DNA of 8,032 nucleotides from Coriobacteriia bacterium (GTDB taxonomy: Bacteria; Actinomycetota; Coriobacteriia; Anaerosomatales; JAENZW01). The notes beneath the pieces are model-generated. The model made no database searches, had not been told where the DNA came from, and worked only from the letters and a program-made list of their open reading frames with translations. Positions within the stretch are counted from its first letter, which is position 1, and each line of letters opens with the position of its first letter. Positions 4,646 to 8,032 of this stretch are shown here, piece after piece. The position numbers and the translations under genes were made by a program. The DNA lies in contig JAOUET010000080.1 of assembly GCA_029858605.1 (NCBI GenBank), positions 1 to 8,032 on the forward strand. Direction: 5' to 3'.

Positions 4646-5401
4646 ATGAGTGTTTCACGTGAAACATCCGAGGACGACCTTCCGGGGCAATCCGAACTGG
4701 CCTCGGCAATCGACCGGCAGGCACGGGAACTCGGAATCGAGCTCCGCGAACAGGCAGCCGCCGCACTGGCAATGCACCTCCAGGCCGTCCTCCGACGGAA
4801 CGAGTCGCTGAATCTCACCTCGATCGACGATCCGCTCGAAGCCGCGCGGTTGCACGTCGTGGACTCGCTCACGTTGCTCATCGCTCTTCAGCCGCCCGTC
4901 GGGCCCGCGCTCGACATCGGCTCGGGAGGTGGCTTTCCGGGTATCCCTGTCGCTCTGTGCTCCGGCATACCCGTTACTCTGCTGGAGGCCACACGGAAGA
5001 AGGCGAGCTTCCTGGCCGAAGTCGTCGAGCTGCTCGGCGTGAGCGACCAGGTCCAGGTCGTTGCGCAGCGCGCTGAAGAACACGCACTGCAAGAAGGGGC
5101 AAGCTACGCGACAATCATGGCGAGGGCCGTCGCGGGCCTCCCGTCATTGGTGGAGCTGTCGGCGCCGCTGATGGAGCCGGGAGCCAGGTTCGTTGCCATG
5201 AAGGGCCGGCTACGGTTAGAGGAGCGGGAACGCGGAGCTGAAGCTGCGCGGATTGTGGGCCTCGAGGAGTCAAGGGTGATTCGTCTAGAGCTCCCGGCAG
5301 GCGGAGAGCGCAGGACGATCGTTGTGTACGAAAGGACTGGGCGGCCAACCGTTGAGCTGCCACGAAGAATCGGGGCAGCTCAGAAGAGGCCGCTCGCATG
5401 A
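4646..5401 (+). CDS. rsmG: 16S rRNA (guanine-N7) methyltransferase RsmG
   Basis: RsmG (GidB) methylates a guanine in the 530 loop of 16S rRNA with S-adenosylmethionine. The 251-residue product shows the family landmarks: NLTSI near 56-60, LHVVDSL at 69-75, the SAM-binding loop LDIGSGGGFPGIP at 89-101, the RKKASFL helix at 117-123, ARAVAGLPSL at 159-168, FVAMKG at 182-187, and a C-terminal PRRIGAAQKRPL typical of the family end. It is slightly longer than the E. coli protein (about 207 residues), mostly at the N terminus. ATG at 4646 has GAGGAG at 4634-4639, six bases upstream. The frame is open for about 500 bases upstream but without RsmG similarity. Codons 2-7 form a perfect parS site. The usual partner mnmG is absent, as in Actinobacteria. 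parA follows. Confidence 0.95.
   Translation: MSVSRETSEDDLPGQSELASAIDRQARELGIELREQAAAALAMHLQAVLRRNESLNLTSIDDPLEAARLHVVDSLTLLIALQPPVGPALDIGSGGGFPGIPVALCSGIPVTLLEATRKKASFLAEVVELLGVSDQVQVVAQRAEEHALQEGASYATIMARAVAGLPSLVELSAPLMEPGARFVAMKGRLRLEERERGAEAARIVGLEESRVIRLELPAGGERRTIVVYERTGRPTVELPRRIGAAQKRPLA
4651..4666. promoter_or_regulatory. parS: parS centromere site (perfect palindrome TGTTTCACGTGAAACA)
   Basis: The 16-bp sequence TGTTTCACGTGAAACA is a perfect inverted repeat and matches the widely conserved chromosomal parS consensus bound by ParB. It lies inside the beginning of rsmG, read there as VSRET, and about 1.6 kb upstream of parB. ParB loads here as a CTP-dependent clamp in characterised systems, so the origin region would be the loading site for the segregation complex. 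No second full match is present in the window. Confidence 0.95.
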
Positions 5402-5425
5402 CTTCCTCAGCGACGCCAAGTGTCC

Positions 5426-5431
5426 TACAAT
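5426..5431 (+). promoter_or_regulatory. Candidate -10 element of a parAB promoter
   Basis: TACAAT at 5426-5431 lies in the gap between rsmG and parA. No good -35 box is visible about 17 bp upstream (TTCCTC at 5403-5408 is a poor match). If used, transcription would start near 5438, which fits the parA start at GTG 5471 and excludes a start at GTG 5420. Read-through from rsmG is also possible. Confidence 0.38.
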
Positions 5432-5470
5432 GTGCACGGCTGTGACGGGCGAGTAGGAGAGGATGGGGCC

Positions 5471-6268
5471 GTGACGTTTGAACAGACCGCCGATCTCGCC
5501 GAGAAGACGACCCAGGTCTTCGCGGTGGTCAACCAGAAGGGCGGAGTCGGGAAGAGTACGACCTCGGTCAACCTGGCGGCCTGTCTCGGCGAGCTGGGCG
5601 AGAAGGTCCTTGTTGTAGACCTGGACCCTCAGGGCAACCTGACTTCGGGATTCGGTCTCAACCGCAACCAACGCGAGTTCTGCATCTACGACGCCCTGAT
5701 TGGCGACACACCCGTAGAGCAACTGATAGAACCTGTCGAAATCGAACATGTGTTCGCTATCCCGGCGACAATCCAGCTTGCGGGAGCCGAGATCGAACTG
5801 GTGTCTGCTCTGAGCCGTGAGAACAAACTGCGGCACATACTTGAACCAGTCATTAAAGACTTCGCGTACGTGATCATCGACTGCCCGCCATCCCTCGGCT
5901 TGCTCACGGTGAACGCCCTGACCGCCGCCGAGGGCCTCGTCATACCAATACAGTGCGAGTTCTACGCGCTGGAAGGACTTTCCAAATTGCTCGACAGCAT
6001 ACGCCTGATCAAGCGACACCTGAACGAGCGCCTGGAGATCTTCGGGGTCGTGATGACCATGTACGACAAACGCACGAAGCTCTCTCGGCAAGTCGTCGAG
6101 GAAGTGCGCGACTTCTTCACGGACAAGGTCTTCGAAACGCTGATACCTCGAACCGTGCGCTTGTCGGAGGCGCCTAGCTTCGGCCAACCCATAACGCTGT
6201 ATGACCCGTCCGGAAAAGGCGCGGATGCCTACCGTAGTCTGGCGAAGGAAGTGATTGCCCGTGTCTAA
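5471..6268 (+). CDS. parA: Chromosome partitioning ATPase ParA (Soj family)
   Basis: ParA is a Walker-type ATPase that dimerises on DNA with ATP and moves ParB-parS complexes. The 265-residue product has the deviant Walker A K23GGVGKST with its signature lysine, Walker A' VLVVDLDPQGN at 46-56, Walker B with switch II VIIDCPPSLGLLTVNAL near 136-152, and a C-terminal VRLSEAPSFGQPITLYDPSGKGADAY stretch typical of Soj-like ParA. I chose GTG at 5471 because GAGAGG at 5457-5462 lies eight bases upstream. An in-frame GTG at 5420 would add 17 unconserved residues. There is no N-terminal DNA-binding domain, so it is the chromosomal type rather than the long plasmid type. The stop lies inside the parB start region (8-bp overlap), a conserved parAB layout. 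Confidence 0.96.
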   Translation: MTFEQTADLAEKTTQVFAVVNQKGGVGKSTTSVNLAACLGELGEKVLVVDLDPQGNLTSGFGLNRNQREFCIYDALIGDTPVEQLIEPVEIEHVFAIPATIQLAGAEIELVSALSRENKLRHILEPVIKDFAYVIIDCPPSLGLLTVNALTAAEGLVIPIQCEFYALEGLSKLLDSIRLIKRHLNERLEIFGVVMTMYDKRTKLSRQVVEEVRDFFTDKVFETLIPRTVRLSEAPSFGQPITLYDPSGKGADAYRSLAKEVIARV

Positions 6269-7136
6269 GAAGGGCCTAGGTCGGGGGCTGTCCGCCCTGA
6301 TTACCACCTCAGTCGAGGAGACAGGCGGGGAGCCGCTGGAGATTCCCGTCGACCAGATACGACCCAATCCGAAACAGCCGCGGACGGACATAGATGATGA
6401 GAGCGTCGCCGAACTTGCAGATTCGATCAGCAAGGTCGGGCTGCTCCAACCCATAATCGTTCGCCCCATGGCCGAAGGCTACGAGATCATCGCAGGTGAG
6501 CGGCGGTGGCGGGCCGCGAGACAGGTGGGCCTGGAACGCGTCGCCGTGCGAATCCTCTCGACTGACGAGGCGGAGTCCCTCGAGCTGGCGCTCATCGAGA
6601 ATCTGCAACGAGAGGACCTGAACGCCATCGAAGAAGCGCACGGATACCGCCGTCTACTCAGCGAGCATCAGATGACGCAGGCGGAACTGGCAGCCAAAGT
6701 ATCGAAGTCCCGCTCGGCCATTACCAACGCGCTGCGGCTCCTCGACCTTCCAGACGAGATTCAGCAGATGGTGTACGAGGGTTCTCTCTCGGCAGGACAC
6801 GCCCGTGCGATTCTGGCAGTGCCGGACGAGGCCCAACGCGTTAGCCTGGCAGAGAAGGTTCGCTCGCAAGGGCTTTCGGTACGTGAGACCGAGAACCTGG
6901 CGCGACTCTATGCAGCCGGACAAGTCGAGCGCACTCCTCGGCCGGTCACGCCGAAGTCCTACAAGATCGTCGCGAGGAAGCTCCGACTCGTGCTGGGAAC
7001 CAACGTACGCGTGCGCCAGGCGCAGAAGAAGGGCAAGATAGAGATCGACTTTCACGGCGAGGAGGATCTCGAGCGCATATTCCGCCTGTTGACCGAAGGC
7101 GGGGACGAGGCCCCTGCGGGGGAGGACACCCAATGA
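6261..7136 (+). CDS. parB: Chromosome partitioning protein ParB (Spo0J family CTPase and parS-binding protein)
   Basis: ParB binds parS, uses CTP to close as a sliding clamp, and stimulates ParA. The 291-residue product begins MSKKGLGRGLSALI, the usual opening that stimulates ParA. The ParB N domain at about 25-100 contains the CTP-binding GERRWRAA motif at 79-86. The ENLQREDLN motif (113-121) follows, then a helix-turn-helix (about 138-161, TQAELAAKVSKSRSAITNALRLL), a conserved SAGHARAIL (177-185), and a C-terminal dimerisation region (about 235-280). GTG at 6261 has AAGGAAG at 6245-6251, nine bases upstream; the in-frame TTG at 6255 is too close to it. It overlaps parA by 8 bp and its TGA overlaps the next ATG. 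Its target parS lies in rsmG at 4651. Confidence 0.97.
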   Translation: MSKKGLGRGLSALITTSVEETGGEPLEIPVDQIRPNPKQPRTDIDDESVAELADSISKVGLLQPIIVRPMAEGYEIIAGERRWRAARQVGLERVAVRILSTDEAESLELALIENLQREDLNAIEEAHGYRRLLSEHQMTQAELAAKVSKSRSAITNALRLLDLPDEIQQMVYEGSLSAGHARAILAVPDEAQRVSLAEKVRSQGLSVRETENLARLYAAGQVERTPRPVTPKSYKIVARKLRLVLGTNVRVRQAQKKGKIEIDFHGEEDLERIFRLLTEGGDEAPAGEDTQ

Positions 7137-7432
7137 GAGAGAGAACCGAGTACTTCTTGATGGGCACGGTGACGGGTCTTGTGGTCGGGGGGCTTCTCGG
7201 CCTGCTGTTTGCGCCGGCCAGCGGCGCCAAGACACGTCGTCGGATCGCCGACGAAGCCATACGTGCAGCCGACGTTGCGCGTACGGTAGCAGAGCGTGCG
7301 GAGTATGCGGCCGAGGTGATCACCGAGCGAATGGATCACTACCTCGGCCGTGACGAAGAGGCCGCGTGGCGCCGAGTCAAGGAGATTCGAGAAGGCGTCG
7401 GGAAGTACACGCGGGCACAGACCACCGAGTGA
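7133..7432 (+). CDS. YtxH-like small membrane protein, overlapping parB
   Basis: This is a 99-residue protein with one membrane segment at about 8-27 (FLMGTVTGLVVGGLLGLLFA), followed at once by APASGAKTRRRIADEA. That is the glycine-rich helix plus APxSGxxTRxxI pattern of the YtxH-like family. The rest (about 40-95) is a charged, probably helical cytoplasmic tail (AADVARTVAERAEYAAEVITERM). The family has no firm biochemical role; some members are stress-induced. ATG at 7133 overlaps the parB stop (ATGA), so it is translated in step with parAB, which hints at a link to the segregation complex or the envelope. That link is inference. It is followed by a 50-nt gap. Confidence 0.8.
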   Translation: MRERTEYFLMGTVTGLVVGGLLGLLFAPASGAKTRRRIADEAIRAADVARTVAERAEYAAEVITERMDHYLGRDEEAAWRRVKEIREGVGKYTRAQTTE

Positions 7433-7453
7433 CGTCAGACCTCTTTGCGATGC

Positions 7454-7480
7454 TGACCCCACTGCTCGAGTAGGGGGTCA
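7454..7480 (+). promoter_or_regulatory. Inverted repeat covering the ribosome binding site of the AddB-like gene
   Basis: Arms TGACCCC (7454-7460) and GGGGTCA (7474-7480) pair. The interior CTGCTCGAGTAG can extend the stem with a bulged A and a G-U wobble. The right arm contains the G-rich stretch AGGGGG (7472-7477) that serves as the Shine-Dalgarno of the GTG start at 7483. Folding would hide the binding site. There is no T tract, so a terminator is less likely. Protein binding to the DNA palindrome is an alternative. Confidence 0.5.
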
Positions 7481-7482
7481 AA

Positions 7483-8032
7483 GTGTCGCTGACGCTCATC
7501 ACGGGGCGCGCGAACTCGGGGAAGACCGGGCGCGTGTACCAGCTGCTCCTAGAAGCTGCGTCCGCAGGGGTGGGAGCGATTCTTGCGCTGCCGACCCAGC
7601 CGGACGTTCAGCGCGCCGTGCGCGAACTCTCTAGACGGTGCCCGCTGGGCATCCGGGTTGCGCGCCTCGACGACCTCATCGAAGAGAGTTGGCGGCTGCG
7701 CGGCGACGGCCGGAACCTTGTTGGCGACTCGGCAAGACTCGCCCTGTGCGAGCGCGTGGTTTCGGGAGTTCACCTCGAGGTGATCGCCGAGGAGGCGAGG
7801 GGGCGAGGGCTCGCGTCGCTGCTTGCACAGATCGTCCGCAGGAACGGCACTGACGTGCGCGGCGACGAAGGCATAGCGCGCGGCATCGCCTTGCTTGCCG
7901 ATGCATACCGGTCGCATCTGGATGCGCGCGGTCTCGTTGAGGCGGCGGACGCGGTGCGCCAACTCCCGCGCTCGCAATCGCCGGCAGACACGCTGATCGC
8001 GGCCCATCGATTCACGGATCTTGCGCCGGCCC
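7483..8032 (+). CDS. AddB-like helicase/nuclease family protein, N-terminal part (runs off the right edge)
   Basis: Only the first 183 codons are present. The product starts MSLTLITGRANSGKTGRVYQ with a Walker A (G8RANSGKT15). It continues with the pattern expected of AddB/RexB-type subunits: a strand with ILALPTQPDVQRAVREL, then IRVARLDDLIEESWRL, and later YRSHLDARGLVEAADAV. AddB proteins pair with AddA in double-strand break repair, with an N-terminal helicase-like fold and a C-terminal PD-(D/E)XK nuclease with an iron-sulfur cluster. Those C-terminal features are outside the window. GTG at 7483 is the only start after an in-frame stop (TAG 7471-7473), preceded by AGGGGG. Another UvrD-like or PD-(D/E)XK family protein is possible. 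An addA partner would be expected downstream. Confidence 0.72.
   Translation, partial: MSLTLITGRANSGKTGRVYQLLLEAASAGVGAILALPTQPDVQRAVRELSRRCPLGIRVARLDDLIEESWRLRGDGRNLVGDSARLALCERVVSGVHLEVIAEEARGRGLASLLAQIVRRNGTDVRGDEGIARGIALLADAYRSHLDARGLVEAADAVRQLPRSQSPADTLIAAHRFTDLAPA

Noticed and set aside
3948..4772. Long minus-strand open frame across the jag end, the gap and the rsmG start, including a MFHVKH start read from parS
   Set aside because: MFHVKH is simply the translation of the parS palindrome. The rest is low-similarity, antisense to jag and rsmG at the ends, with no family motif.
5285..6469. 394-residue minus-strand open frame antisense to parA
   Set aside because: It is a shadow frame of parA and its flanks. 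The plus strand carries all ParA and ParB motifs, and the antisense translation has none that I recognise.

Overview
This window is the chromosomal origin neighbourhood of a GC-rich bacterium. The gene order is dnaA (leftward), oriC, then rpmH-rnpA-yidD-yidC-jag, rsmG, parA-parB (rightward), the classic bacterial origin block. The DnaA boxes are TTGTCCACA and TTTTCCACA types, with no perfect TTATCCACA, which is the flavour known from Actinobacteria. There is no mnmE or mnmG beside rsmG, and many genes start with GTG. Together these suggest an actinomycetote, perhaps a Coriobacteriia-like or related deep lineage. The taxonomic guess is inference from style only.

Layout. Positions 1-1034 (minus strand) hold a two-gene unit: a GHKL-type ATPase fused to a winged-helix-like tail, followed after a few bases by the start of dnaA, which runs off the left edge. 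Positions 1035-1741 form the non-coding origin, with about nine DnaA-box-like 9-mers in three groups and a strong sigma-70-type promoter for rpmH. Positions 1742-4053 (plus strand) are a tightly packed operon: ribosomal protein L34, RNase P protein, the YidD insertion factor, the YidC insertase and the Jag/KhpB RNA-binding protein. Two of its junctions are 4-bp ATGA overlaps, and it ends at a hairpin terminator. Positions 4109-4645 are a gap of more than 500 bp with no recognisable gene but several consecutive inverted repeats.

Positions 4646-5401 encode RsmG, a 16S rRNA methyltransferase, whose first codons contain a perfect 16-bp parS centromere site. Positions 5471-7432 carry parA, parB and a small YtxH-like membrane protein, each overlapping the next. 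At the right edge an AddB-like helicase/nuclease gene begins and is cut off. An inverted repeat covers its likely ribosome binding site.

Together these genes cover replication initiation (DnaA, oriC), origin segregation (ParA, ParB, parS), ribosome and RNA maturation (L34, RnpA, RsmG, Jag) and membrane protein insertion (YidC, YidD). Most of the window is conserved housekeeping DNA. The less ordinary parts are the ATPase/winged-helix gene between oriC and dnaA, the 27-bp tandem repeats in the Jag linker, the parS site inside rsmG, the structured gap before rsmG, and the YtxH gene translationally linked to parAB.
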